Origin: Actinomycetes bacterium
GTDB lineage: Bacteria; Actinomycetota; Acidimicrobiia; Spongiisociales; UBA5794
Length of the DNA stretch: 10,677 nt
Direction of reading: 5' to 3'
NCBI GenBank assembly: GCA_023336875.1
Contig: JAMBLH010000313.1
Span: 1 to 10,677, forward strand
In this document: positions 1 to 6,899 of the stretch, one piece after another
Position numbering within the stretch: position 1 is the stretch's first letter
How the letters are laid out: each line of letters begins with the position of its first letter
Made by a program: the position numbers and the translations under genes
The notes under the pieces: model-generated
Database searches by the model: none
What the model was told of the DNA's origin: nothing
Seen by the model: the letters and a program-made list of their open reading frames with translations, nothing else

Positions 1-26
1 CGACCTGCGACCTGCGACCTGCGACC
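1..26. repeat. 7-bp tandem repeat (CGACCTG)
   Basis: The window opens with three exact copies of CGACCTG plus a five-base partial copy, with period 7. The array may extend to the left of the window. It lies downstream of the CheA-like gene, outside any coding region I can support. Function is unknown; replication slippage at a short repeat is enough to explain it. Confidence 0.8.
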
Positions 27-53
27 GACGATGCGGAGTCATGTGTCGTGAGC

Positions 54-96
54 GAGCGCAGCGATGCGGTCGTTTGTCTGAAAGGGAGCGCAGCGA
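54..96. repeat. Two direct copies of GAGCGCAGCGA in intergenic DNA
   Basis: GAGCGCAGCGA occurs at 54-64 and again at 86-96. Both copies are followed by related sequence: ATGCGGTCG after the first and CCGGTCG after the second. The second copy runs into a 10-bp palindrome, CGACCGGTCG (94-103). Together with the 7-bp array at 1-26 this makes a short repeat-rich gap. It could be a fragment of a dispersed intergenic repeat family, but one window cannot show that. No gene is visible in bases 1-121 on either strand. Confidence 0.5.
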
Positions 97-103
97 CCGG
101 TCG

Positions 104-130
104 GCTAGTTGAAGCGAAGCTTCAACTAGC
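104..130 (-). terminator. Hairpin at the 3' end of the CheA-like gene, probable terminator
   Basis: GCTAGTTGAAGC (104-115) and GCTTCAACTAGC (119-130) are perfect inverted repeats around a GAA loop, giving a 12-bp stem. On the minus strand the stem begins inside the last codons of the CheA-like gene (GCT AGT TGA), so the stop codon is part of the stem. No T-run follows on the minus strand, so it is not a canonical intrinsic terminator. It could work as a U-less terminator, as found in some actinobacteria, or as an mRNA 3'-end stabiliser. The position right at the gene end supports a 3'-end role. Confidence 0.55.
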
Positions 131-2809
131 TATGACCGACTCGTCTGCTTCAACGGCACTTTTGGATTCGCCGGTCTCGATCAGATCACGCAGGGTCTCG
201 ACGAGTGCGCCCTTCGCAAAATCAGCCTTGTCGAAGAAGGCGTCTACGCCTGCCCGTTCAGCTCGCGATCGATCCTCCTCTGAGGCAACGCCGGACAACA
301 TGACGATCGGGATCACGCCGTAGCGTTGGCGCACCATATGCACGAGGGCGACACCGTCGGCCCGTGGCATGGAGAAGTCGACGACGAGCGCATCGACATC
401 ATTCCTCGAGAGAACGGCAAGGGCATCCGACACGCTTCCTGCGGCAACGGTTGAGAATCCGTGAGATGCAAGAACACCAGATACAACCTGACGAACACCC
501 TGGCTGTCGTCGACGACGAGAACCTTGTGAACAGGTCCCTCCGACACGACGACCGTCGATCGCATGCGCTCGGCGATACGACCCGGGTCAACCAGCAACA
601 CGGTCTCGTCTCCACCAAGAAGTGCAACTCCACTGACAACCGAGGAACCGCTGAGCAGTGGTCCGAGGTCCTTCGTCGCCACCTCGTGGGTCCCGAGCAC
701 CTCATCAACCGCAAGAGCGATCAGGCCGGTCGGGCTTTGGACCACCATGATCAGGGACGGCATCCCTTCCATCTCGAGTCCTGCAAGGGAGGCGAATGAG
801 GAGTACGGAACCGTCTCATTCTTGAACCCAATCGATGTGCCCTTCTCCGTGACCGATATGGAGACGTCGGGGACCGCTGCAATTTCGACGACTGAGGAGT
901 CCGGGACTCCCCATGTCCTTCCACCGGCCGCGAACATCTGGGCGCGCTGGAGGGCTCGATGTGCAGGCATCGTGATCACGAGGCTGGTTCCCCTGCCTCG
1001 CTCGGATTCGAGTGTCATGGAGCCGAAGACCTCTTCAACAATCTCGATGACACGTCCAAGGCCTGATCCCGAACCGGTGAACTCTGACGACTCGGGGTTC
1101 GTCGAGAAGCCCTCCGAGTAGAGGACAGATCGAAGATCATCCGCGGACGGATCATCGCCGACGAGGCCGCTCTCGATGGCCTTCTTGCGCACCACAGCCC
1201 AATCGACACCGGCGCCGTCATCTGATATGGCGAGCTGAAGATGCTGGTCGTTCCTGCTGACAGCGACTCTGACACGGCCAACGGACGCCTTGCCCTCGGC
1301 TGCTCTGACATCCTTTGGCTCGAGACCATGCGTGACGGCATTGACGACAAGTTGGCGAATAACCTCGCCGATTCGATCGAGGAGTTGACGGTCGATCAAC
1401 GTCTCCTCACCCTCGACGACTAGCTCAACGTCACGCTCAACCTTCTTCGACAAGTATTTGACCAGCTGCGGCAGCGTCGACGTCACGCTCGACATCGGAA
1501 CGACAGTGAGGCTCAGCGCTGCGGACTCGAGTTGTACTGATGCCCTGCGAACTGACTCCAGCGACTCCAGTACTCCCTCGACCGCTGCTGCCGTCGTACC
1601 TCGCGGTGCGGACGAAAGAACCTTGGATGCTTGCTTCACCGCTGAGTCGATGTCTATTCGGACTGTGGCAACGTCGTTGATCATCCGGAACAGTCTTCCG
1701 GCGTTCACAGGAACGGACTCCTCGCTTGCCCATGTTTCAACAGCACCCACGAGGCCGCCAAGATCGTATGCCTGGTTCGTATCGGGATCGAGAACCGACC
1801 GTGAACCTTCGAAAACGGTCAGGGTCGGTGGATCCTCAAGCGGCGAGAACGCACCATTCGTTGCGCGTCCAGCCATCGTTGGGGTGCCCGACGGTGTCGA
1901 ATCTGCAACGAACTCGTATGTGATCGAAGGTGTTGCAAGCCTTCCGTCGGGTCCTGGCTCGAAGACGAGCGGCTCTACGTCCAACTGGACCGGGGGATCG
2001 TCGCTAGGTTCCGCGGCGACTTCCTCTGGGGCGTCGACGACTACATCGACGGTCGTATCTGGTATCTCCAGCTTCTGTGGTTCCGTCGCCGTGTCAGCGA
2101 CTTCCTCGACGGGAGTTTCCGCCGCGGATTCGCTGGTCGGCTCCTCGGCACCGGGTTCGGCTGCCGGAGCATCGATTGAGCCAGATGCAGCACTTTCGAT
2201 CTCGGTTGTGATGACGACTTCAATCTGGTCCGTCTCGTCCGTTTCAGTAACGATTTCTGGCTGAGCGTCCTCATCCTCATCTTCGACCGTCTCGATATGC
2301 ACCTCAACGTCGTCGAGCGGTTCATCGATAGCGACAGCCGGTCCAGCATCTGGATCCGATACCGGCTCGACTGCTTCAGGCTCTGGCGAGACAGCAGCAG
2401 GCTCGAGCGGCTCAGGAAGAGCGTCGAGAAGATCGGGATCAACGATGAGTGTCCGGACGGTATCGATCGCGTCCGACACTTCTGCGTCATCTCCACCGAG
2501 CGCAGGAGGAATGGCCTCGGCAAGCATTAGAAGCGTACGCCCAAGCATCGAGGAAGGGGCCAGGTCACCCTGCTGGATGAAACGCCACACGAATTCGCAT
2601 GCCTCTCCCCCTCTGGCGATTCCCTCGTACCCCATCACTCGGCCAGTGCCCTTGATCGTGTGACCCTCTCGTAGCATGCGGCCAGAAAGTTCTGAGGTGA
2701 TCTCACCGTCCATCATCATTGCACGCGCACCATCGGCCAGACTGGCCGATCGCTCATCGAGTTCGTCCTTGAAGAGCTTCTCGAGTTCCGGGTCGTTCTG
2801 CCAATCCAT
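122..2809 (-). CDS. CheA-type hybrid chemosensory histidine kinase with C-terminal receiver domain
   Basis: This is an 895-aa soluble kinase of the CheA/PilL class. An N-terminal Hpt domain (about 1-110) carries the phosphoacceptor motif HTIKGTG, with His50. Residues about 130-290 are an acidic Pro/Ala/Glu/Asp-rich linker without a recognisable P2 domain. A helical dimerisation region (about 365-435) leads to the CheA-type ATPase: N-box with Asn490 and His494, G1 motif DDGAG at 530-534, and G2 motif GSGSGLG at 579-585. A CheW-like domain (about 620-755) follows. The receiver (about 762-880) has Asp767/768, phosphoacceptor Asp811, Ser839 and Lys861. By family knowledge it autophosphorylates on the Hpt His in response to methyl-accepting receptors through CheW contacts. 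The fused receiver may act as output or phosphate sink. No receptor, cheW, cheR/B, flagellar or pilus gene lies in the window, so the controlled behaviour (twitching, motility or other) is unknown. The ATG start has only a weak ribosome-binding site. Confidence 0.92.
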   Translation of the reverse strand: MDWQNDPELEKLFKDELDERSASLADGARAMMMDGEITSELSGRMLREGHTIKGTGRVMGYEGIARGGEACEFVWRFIQQGDLAPSSMLGRTLLMLAEAIPPALGGDDAEVSDAIDTVRTLIVDPDLLDALPEPLEPAAVSPEPEAVEPVSDPDAGPAVAIDEPLDDVEVHIETVEDEDEDAQPEIVTETDETDQIEVVITTEIESAASGSIDAPAAEPGAEEPTSESAAETPVEEVADTATEPQKLEIPDTTVDVVVDAPEEVAAEPSDDPPVQLDVEPLVFEPGPDGRLATPSITYEFVADSTPSGTPTMAGRATNGAFSPLEDPPTLTVFEGSRSVLDPDTNQAYDLGGLVGAVETWASEESVPVNAGRLFRMINDVATVRIDIDSAVKQASKVLSSAPRGTTAAAVEGVLESLESVRRASVQLESAALSLTVVPMSSVTSTLPQLVKYLSKKVERDVELVVEGEETLIDRQLLDRIGEVIRQLVVNAVTHGLEPKDVRAAEGKASVGRVRVAVSRNDQHLQLAISDDGAGVDWAVVRKKAIESGLVGDDPSADDLRSVLYSEGFSTNPESSEFTGSGSGLGRVIEIVEEVFGSMTLESERGRGTSLVITMPAHRALQRAQMFAAGGRTWGVPDSSVVEIAAVPDVSISVTEKGTSIGFKNETVPYSSFASLAGLEMEGMPSLIMVVQSPTGLIALAVDEVLGTHEVATKDLGPLLSGSSVVSGVALLGGDETVLLVDPGRIAERMRSTVVVSEGPVHKVLVVDDSQGVRQVVSGVLASHGFSTVAAGSVSDALAVLSRNDVDALVVDFSMPRADGVALVHMVRQRYGVIPIVMLSGVASEEDRSRAERAGVDAFFDKADFAKGALVETLRDLIETGESKSAVEADESVIAS

Positions 2810-2865
2810 TACTGCACCATGAAGTCGGGTGTTGTATCCACATAGGCATATCGGACATGCGTCAT
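2809..2865 (-). other. Possible 18-codon upstream ORF ending at the CheA-like start (TAATG)
   Basis: On the minus strand an ATG at 2865-2863 opens an 18-residue frame (MTHVRYAYVDTTPDFMVQ). Its TAA stop overlaps the ATG of the CheA-like gene by one base. The CheA-like gene lacks a good ribosome-binding site of its own, so translational coupling from this frame is conceivable. The small ORF has no clear ribosome-binding site either, and an ORF of this length arises easily by chance. It is recorded as a possibility only. Confidence 0.15.
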
Positions 2866-2921
2866 TGGGTCTTAAGCACTATGACTAGTTATTGCGCACG
2901 CGATTTCAGATGGCAGGTATC

Positions 2922-2937
2922 TCGCTCCGGCGAGCGA
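2922..2937 (-). terminator. Short hairpin downstream of guaA, weak terminator candidate
   Basis: TCGCTC (2922-2927) pairs with GAGCGA (2932-2937) around a CGGC loop, about 55 bases past the guaA stop on the minus strand. The stem is only 6 bp and no T-run follows, so this is a weak candidate. The rest of the 183-bp gap between guaA and the CheA-like gene (2810-2992) should contain the kinase promoter. I could not pick a convincing -35/-10 pair there: the best, TTAAGA-N17-GATATG on the minus strand, matches consensus poorly. Confidence 0.2.
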
Positions 2938-2992
2938 CGAAACATCGCGAAACAACCGACGTTGAAGCCGATCCGACGTCAGATGTGAATGG

Positions 2993-4561
2993 TCACTCCC
3001 ACTCGATGGTGGCAGGTGGCTTTGAAGAGATGTCATAGGCGACGCGGTTGATGCCCTCCACCTCATTGATGACCCTTGACGAGATCTTTGCAAGGACCTC
3101 GTAGGGCAGGCGGGCCCAATCAGCCGTCATGGCGTCGTCGGAAGTCACCGCTCTCACGATCAGGGGATATGCGTACGTTCGGCTGTCACCCTGAACGCCG
3201 ACAGTCTTTACCGCCGGCAATACCCCGAACGTCTGCCAGATCTCGCGGTACAGCCCTGCCTTGCGGATCTCGTCAAGGACGATGGCATCGGCAGCACGGA
3301 GGATGTCGAGACGCTCCCTCGTGATGTCCCCAATGATCCGTACCGCAAGTCCCGGTCCAGGAAATGGTTGACGCCACACGATCTCCTCCGGTAGTCCCAG
3401 TTCCTCTCCCACGGCACGAACCTCGTCCTTGAATAGGTCCCTGAGCGGTTCGATGAGCTCGAACTCGATGTCGTCGGGAAGTCCTCCCACGTTGTGGTGG
3501 CTCTTGATCTTCGCGGCGTCCTTGGTCCCTGACTCGATGACATCGGGATACAACGTGCCCTGGACGAGGTGGTCTGCACCGTCGATCTCGGCGGCAACCT
3601 CCTCAAAGACACGAATGAAGGTCTCTCCGATGATCTTTCGCTTCTCCTCGGGATCGGTCACACCCTCGAGAGCAGTGAGAAATCTGTCCTCGGCCCTGAC
3701 GTGGATCAGGTTCATGTGGAAAGCGCTTCGGAAGGTCTCCTCAACCTGGACACCCTCGCCTTCGCGCATCAAGCCATGATCAACGAACACACATACAAGC
3801 TGGTCGCCTATCGCCTTGTGAACCAGTGCAGCTGCAACGGACGAGTCAACACCGCCGGACAGCCCGCAGATCGCTACCCCTTTCCCAACGGCCTCGCGGA
3901 TTGCGTCGACGGACTGCTCAATGATCCCGACGTGAGTCCATGTCGGCCTGGCATGACATACCTCCCACAGGAAATGCTCGAGCACGCGCTGACCATGCTC
4001 CGTGTGTTTCACCTCAGGGTGAAACTGCACCCCATAGAGACGTTTTTCTGTGTGTTCCATTGCTGCCACTTGGGCGTCCGGCGTCGACGCCGTAACGACA
4101 AACCCGTCAGGGGCCTCAGTGACAGCATCGTTGTGACTCATCCATACCTGCTGGAATTCGGGCTGATCGGAGAAGAGTCGTGAGTCGTTCGCAACTGAGA
4201 GTTCTGCCGGGCCGAACTCAGAGGTTCCGGTCGAGGCAACTGTGCCTCCAAGGCTCTGTGCCATCACCTGATGCCCGTAGCAGATGCCAAGCACAGGTAT
4301 CCCCAGTTCGAAGATCTCTGGGTCGATCCCGTACGCGTCCTCTGCGTACACAGACGAAGGACCGCCCGAGAGGATGATTCCAACGGCGCCCCTCGCTCTG
4401 ACCTGCTCGGCCGCGATGTCACGAGGAACGATCTCCGAAAACACCCTGGCCTCGCGAACACGGCGGGCGATCAGCTGAGCGTACTGGGCTCCGAAGTCGA
4501 CGACGAGTACACGATCGAAGTCACCCTGTGATGCATGGCCGGATACGGATGGCCCTGCCAT
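2993..4561 (-). CDS. guaA: GMP synthase (glutamine-hydrolysing)
   Basis: GMP synthase aminates XMP to GMP using glutamine and ATP, the last step of guanine nucleotide synthesis in the cytoplasm. With the ATG at 4561-4559 the protein is 522 aa, normal for the family. The N-terminal class I glutamine amidotransferase (about 16-200) shows GICYGHQ with nucleophile Cys94 and the catalytic His181/Glu183 in QFHPEV. The ATP pyrophosphatase domain has the P-loop SGGVDS at 235-240. The C-terminal dimerisation domain ends in the family's typical KPPATIEWE. A TTG one codon upstream (4564) is also open, but ATG in the overlap TGATG with the guaB3 stop is the better start. The first 15 residues or so are a variable extension before the conserved core. 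Co-transcription and translational coupling with guaB3 are very likely. Confidence 0.97.
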   Translation of the reverse strand: MAGPSVSGHASQGDFDRVLVVDFGAQYAQLIARRVREARVFSEIVPRDIAAEQVRARGAVGIILSGGPSSVYAEDAYGIDPEIFELGIPVLGICYGHQVMAQSLGGTVASTGTSEFGPAELSVANDSRLFSDQPEFQQVWMSHNDAVTEAPDGFVVTASTPDAQVAAMEHTEKRLYGVQFHPEVKHTEHGQRVLEHFLWEVCHARPTWTHVGIIEQSVDAIREAVGKGVAICGLSGGVDSSVAAALVHKAIGDQLVCVFVDHGLMREGEGVQVEETFRSAFHMNLIHVRAEDRFLTALEGVTDPEEKRKIIGETFIRVFEEVAAEIDGADHLVQGTLYPDVIESGTKDAAKIKSHHNVGGLPDDIEFELIEPLRDLFKDEVRAVGEELGLPEEIVWRQPFPGPGLAVRIIGDITRERLDILRAADAIVLDEIRKAGLYREIWQTFGVLPAVKTVGVQGDSRTYAYPLIVRAVTSDDAMTADWARLPYEVLAKISSRVINEVEGINRVAYDISSKPPATIEWE

Positions 4562-5718
4562 CAACCCATCCCCACACCCTGGGATCGTTGTAACTGCTTC
4601 CCTTCGGTCTGGAGTGAGGGGGCGATCATCACTTCTGCCTTCTGAAACGCCTTGACCGTTGCATATCCGGTGGTTGCCATCGAGCCCCTGAGGCCACCAA
4701 AGAGGTTTCTTCTTCCGTCGTTCTCATGAGCGGGCCCAACGAGAATCTCCTCGATCGTCCCGAGGGTGCCAGTGTGCACTCGGGAGCCCCTCGGGAGGGT
4801 TGCGTGGAAGGTCGCCATGCCCCAGTGGTATCCCTTTGAAGGGGACTCGGCTGCTGCTGCCATAGGCGATCCCAACATCACGGCATCGGCGCCAACAGCA
4901 ATAGCCTTGGAGATGTCGCCGCCCGTGCGCATCCCACCGTCAGCGATGACATGGACGTATCTGCCCGACTCCTCGAGATAGGCTGAACGGGCGGCCGCTG
5001 CGTCAGCGATCGCAGTTGCCTGCGGGACACCAATGCCGAGCACGCCTCTTGTCGTGCACGCGGCGCCAGGGCCGACACCAACCAGCACACCAACGGCACC
5101 GGTGCGCATGAGATGAAGAGCGCCCGAGTAGGAGGCAGTGCCGCCGATGATGACCGGCATCTCAACCTCCCTGATGAAGGTATTGAGGTCGAGCGGTTCC
5201 TCACGAGAGGACACGTGCTCGGCTGAAACCACAGTGCCCTGGATGACGAGCACGTCAAGCCCGCCTGCTTTGGCGTAATCGATGTAGCGCGAAACAGTTG
5301 GCGGCGTGAGGCTCCCGCATGCAACAACTCCTGCATCCTTGATCTCTCTCACGCGTTGCGTGATCAGATCCGGGTCAACGGGGGCATCGTAGAGCTCCTG
5401 CATCCTGCGAGTTGCATGCTGGTTGTCCAGCGAAGCGATCTCGTCATAGACAGGAACGGGGTCCTCGTATCGGGTCCAAAGCCCTTCGAGATTGAGGGTC
5501 GCGAGGCCGCCAAGCCGACCGATCTCGATGGCAGTGAGAGGCGTCACCGCAGAATCCATACCGGACGCCATCATTGGGAGGTCGAACGAATATGCGTCGA
5601 GCTCCCAGCTCAGATCGACGTCTTCTGGGTCCCTCGTCCGTCTTGTAGGGACGATCGCGATGTCGTCAAAACCCCAGGCTCGACGACCGGATTTGCCCCT
5701 CCCGATCTCTATTTCCAC
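4561..5718 (-). CDS. guaB3: GuaB3 family IMP dehydrogenase-related protein
   Basis: This is an IMP dehydrogenase-family TIM barrel of 385 aa. It lacks the CBS pair inserted in ordinary GuaB, which is roughly 480-500 aa. Visible family motifs are the early DIAIVPTRRTRDP segment (19-31), the catalytic-loop GVGPGAACTTR with Cys221, and the phosphate-binding DGGMRTGGDISKA (260-272). A flap-like region, NLFGGLRGSMATTGY, lies at 338-352. IMP dehydrogenase oxidises IMP to XMP with NAD, which would feed XMP directly to the GuaA encoded next door. Retention of the Cys fits real IMPDH activity; other members have been treated as reductase-like or uncharacterised paralogs, so the exact reaction is less certain than the family. 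Start chosen: GTG at 5718-5716, six bases after a GGAGG. An in-frame TTG at 5724 abuts that GGAGG and is therefore unlikely. The stop overlaps the guaA ATG by one base. Confidence 0.9.
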   Translation of the reverse strand: MEIEIGRGKSGRRAWGFDDIAIVPTRRTRDPEDVDLSWELDAYSFDLPMMASGMDSAVTPLTAIEIGRLGGLATLNLEGLWTRYEDPVPVYDEIASLDNQHATRRMQELYDAPVDPDLITQRVREIKDAGVVACGSLTPPTVSRYIDYAKAGGLDVLVIQGTVVSAEHVSSREEPLDLNTFIREVEMPVIIGGTASYSGALHLMRTGAVGVLVGVGPGAACTTRGVLGIGVPQATAIADAAAARSAYLEESGRYVHVIADGGMRTGGDISKAIAVGADAVMLGSPMAAAAESPSKGYHWGMATFHATLPRGSRVHTGTLGTIEEILVGPAHENDGRRNLFGGLRGSMATTGYATVKAFQKAEVMIAPSLQTEGKQLQRSQGVGMG

Positions 5719-5724
5719 AAGCAA

Positions 5725-5729
5725 CCTCC
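5725..5729 (-). promoter_or_regulatory. Ribosome-binding site that fixes the guaB3 start
   Basis: GGAGG on the minus strand is followed by six bases and then GTG at 5718. It touches the alternative TTG at 5724 with zero spacing, which rules that codon out as the likely start. This is one of the clearest Shine-Dalgarno sequences in the window. Confidence 0.7.
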
Positions 5730-5760
5730 GCTAGCGCCAGCACTCGGTCAAGAGTAGTCA

Positions 5761-5786
5761 CCAGATGCCAGCAGTCAGCTATCTGG
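5761..5786 (-). terminator. Imperfect hairpin between trpS and guaB3
   Basis: CCAGAT (5761-5766) pairs with ATCTGG (5781-5786). An inner AGC/GCT pairing is set off by a 3-base bulge. The hairpin starts directly beyond the trpS stop codon on the minus strand. No T-run follows. It may partly separate trpS from the guaB3-guaA unit, but the 68-base gap is also compatible with read-through, and no strong promoter was seen in it. Confidence 0.2.
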
Positions 5787-6770
5787 TTAATAGCCCTTCA
5801 GCCCCGTTGCCCTCCGGGCCTCATCCATGTATCCGAGCGCGCTCTCATTGGCGCGAATTCCGCTGGAGCGAAGCACATTGCGAACGTCTCCATTGTTCAA
5901 TGCCTTGTAGCGATTCTTCACCGGTTCGACTTCCGCAATGACCGCATCGGCAACCGCATCTTTGAACGCTCCGTAGCCACCCGATCCGTATTCATCCACA
6001 AGCACATCGATCGAGTCCCCCGAACACGCTGACATGATCTCGAGCAGATTCGCGATACCTGGCTTCTCGGCGACGTCGTAACGCACCTCCGGGTCGCTGT
6101 CGGTCACTGCCGACCGGATGCGTTTCCTGATCACATCAGGATCATCAAGAACGGAGATACGGCTCTTCACCTGAGGGTCGGACTTCGACATCTTTGTCGT
6201 CGGATCCGTGAAGGACATCACACGTGCTGAAGTCTCCGGTATGTATCCCTCGGGAATGGGAAAGGTGTCCCCGAACTTGTTGTTGAACCGTTCGGCAAGG
6301 TCACGCGTCACCTCGATATGCTGACGCTGGTCATCACCGACGGGCACCAGGTTCGCGTGATGGAGAAGTATGTCTGCCGCCATGAGCACCGGATAGGAGT
6401 AGAGGCCGAGATTGGAGGCTGTGCCTCCAGCCGTCTTCTCCTTGAACTGCGTCATCCGATTCAGCACACCCATGGGCATCATCGTTCCGAGTATCCATGC
6501 GAGTTCTGCATGCCCGGGTACCTGGCTCTGGGTATAGAGGAGCGACCGATCCGGGTCGACACCGAGTGCCAGCAGCACCTTTGCCGTGTCGACACGGTTC
6601 CTCTCCAGTTCGTCCGGGTCGTACTCAACGGTCATTGCATGCAGATCAACGATGCAGTAGATCGTGTCATACTCGTCCTGAAGTTTCACCCAGTTCCTGA
6701 GGGCGCCGAGGTAGTTGCCAAGATGGATATTGCCTGTCGGCTGAACGCCAGAGAAGATCTTCTGTTGCAT
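5787..6770 (-). CDS. trpS: Tryptophanyl-tRNA synthetase
   Basis: This class I aminoacyl-tRNA synthetase charges tRNA(Trp) with tryptophan using ATP in the cytoplasm. The protein is 327 aa, the usual bacterial length. It begins with the family signature FSGVQPTGNIHLGNYLG (6-22), which contains the HIGH-equivalent. The SYPVLMAADIL segment (125-135), which holds tryptophan-pocket Asp133, and the GDDQRQHIE motif (145-153) follow. The KMSKS loop is exact at 193-197, and the C-terminus is the family's helical anticodon-binding part. The ATG start leaves the usual short lead before the signature; the ribosome-binding site is weak. The gene is divergent from cimA and precedes guaB3-guaA on the same strand. 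I see no T-box or Trp-rich leader peptide in its upstream gap. Confidence 0.97.
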   Translation of the reverse strand: MQQKIFSGVQPTGNIHLGNYLGALRNWVKLQDEYDTIYCIVDLHAMTVEYDPDELERNRVDTAKVLLALGVDPDRSLLYTQSQVPGHAELAWILGTMMPMGVLNRMTQFKEKTAGGTASNLGLYSYPVLMAADILLHHANLVPVGDDQRQHIEVTRDLAERFNNKFGDTFPIPEGYIPETSARVMSFTDPTTKMSKSDPQVKSRISVLDDPDVIRKRIRSAVTDSDPEVRYDVAEKPGIANLLEIMSACSGDSIDVLVDEYGSGGYGAFKDAVADAVIAEVEPVKNRYKALNNGDVRNVLRSSGIRANESALGYMDEARRATGLKGY

Positions 6771-6840
6771 CCAGCGAGCTTACCTGCGTCCCCGATCTCG
6801 CCCGTTCTGTGGGCCAGCGAACTCGAAAACGTGGCAGTGG

Positions 6841-6851
6841 AACCCTGGGTT
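6841..6851. promoter_or_regulatory. 11-bp palindrome just upstream of the cimA promoter
   Basis: AACCCTGGGTT is symmetric around its central T and ends 11 bases before the -35 element of the cimA promoter, in the divergent trpS/cimA gap. It could be an operator for either gene. Short palindromes also occur by chance, and there is no second copy in the window to support it. Confidence 0.2.
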
Positions 6852-6862
6852 ACGGTGTCGTC

Positions 6863-6891
6863 TTGACCTGGGGGGGGATATGGGGCATACT
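6863..6891 (+). promoter_or_regulatory. Promoter of the cimA leader (TTGACC-N17-CATACT)
   Basis: The -35 TTGACC (6863-6868) matches consensus at 5 of 6 positions and the -10 CATACT (6886-6891) at 4 of 6, with the optimal 17-base spacer. Counting about 7 bases beyond the -10 puts the transcription start near 6898-6900. That is at the ATG of the leader ORF, so the leader would be translated from a leaderless or nearly leaderless message. The spacer contains eight consecutive Gs (6870-6877), an unstable tract whose length would change the spacing. Confidence 0.65.
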
Positions 6892-6899
6892 CGCCGCCA

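Noticed and set aside
48..323. Plus-strand frame of 91 codons spanning the left gap and the kinase end
   Set aside because: Most of it is antisense to the receiver domain, its start lies in repeat sequence, and the composition is not protein-like.
1458..2264. Long plus-strand frame opposite the CheA-like gene (268 codons)
   Set aside because: Its Ser/Thr-rich product is simply the reverse reading of the acidic Glu/Asp/Ala linker codons; it has no domain of its own.
3569..4183. Plus-strand frame opposite guaA (204 codons)
   Set aside because: It is opposite strongly conserved GMP synthase motifs, with no ribosome-binding site or recognisable product.
5719..5724. TTG start of guaB3
   Set aside because: The GGAGG touches this TTG with no spacing; GTG at 5718 has the right spacing and gives the family's typical MEIEIGRGK beginning.
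6771..6862. T-box or Trp leader for trpS in its upstream gap
   Set aside because: Reading the minus strand I found no T-box antiterminator sequence, no run of TGG codons and no terminator stem before the trpS start.
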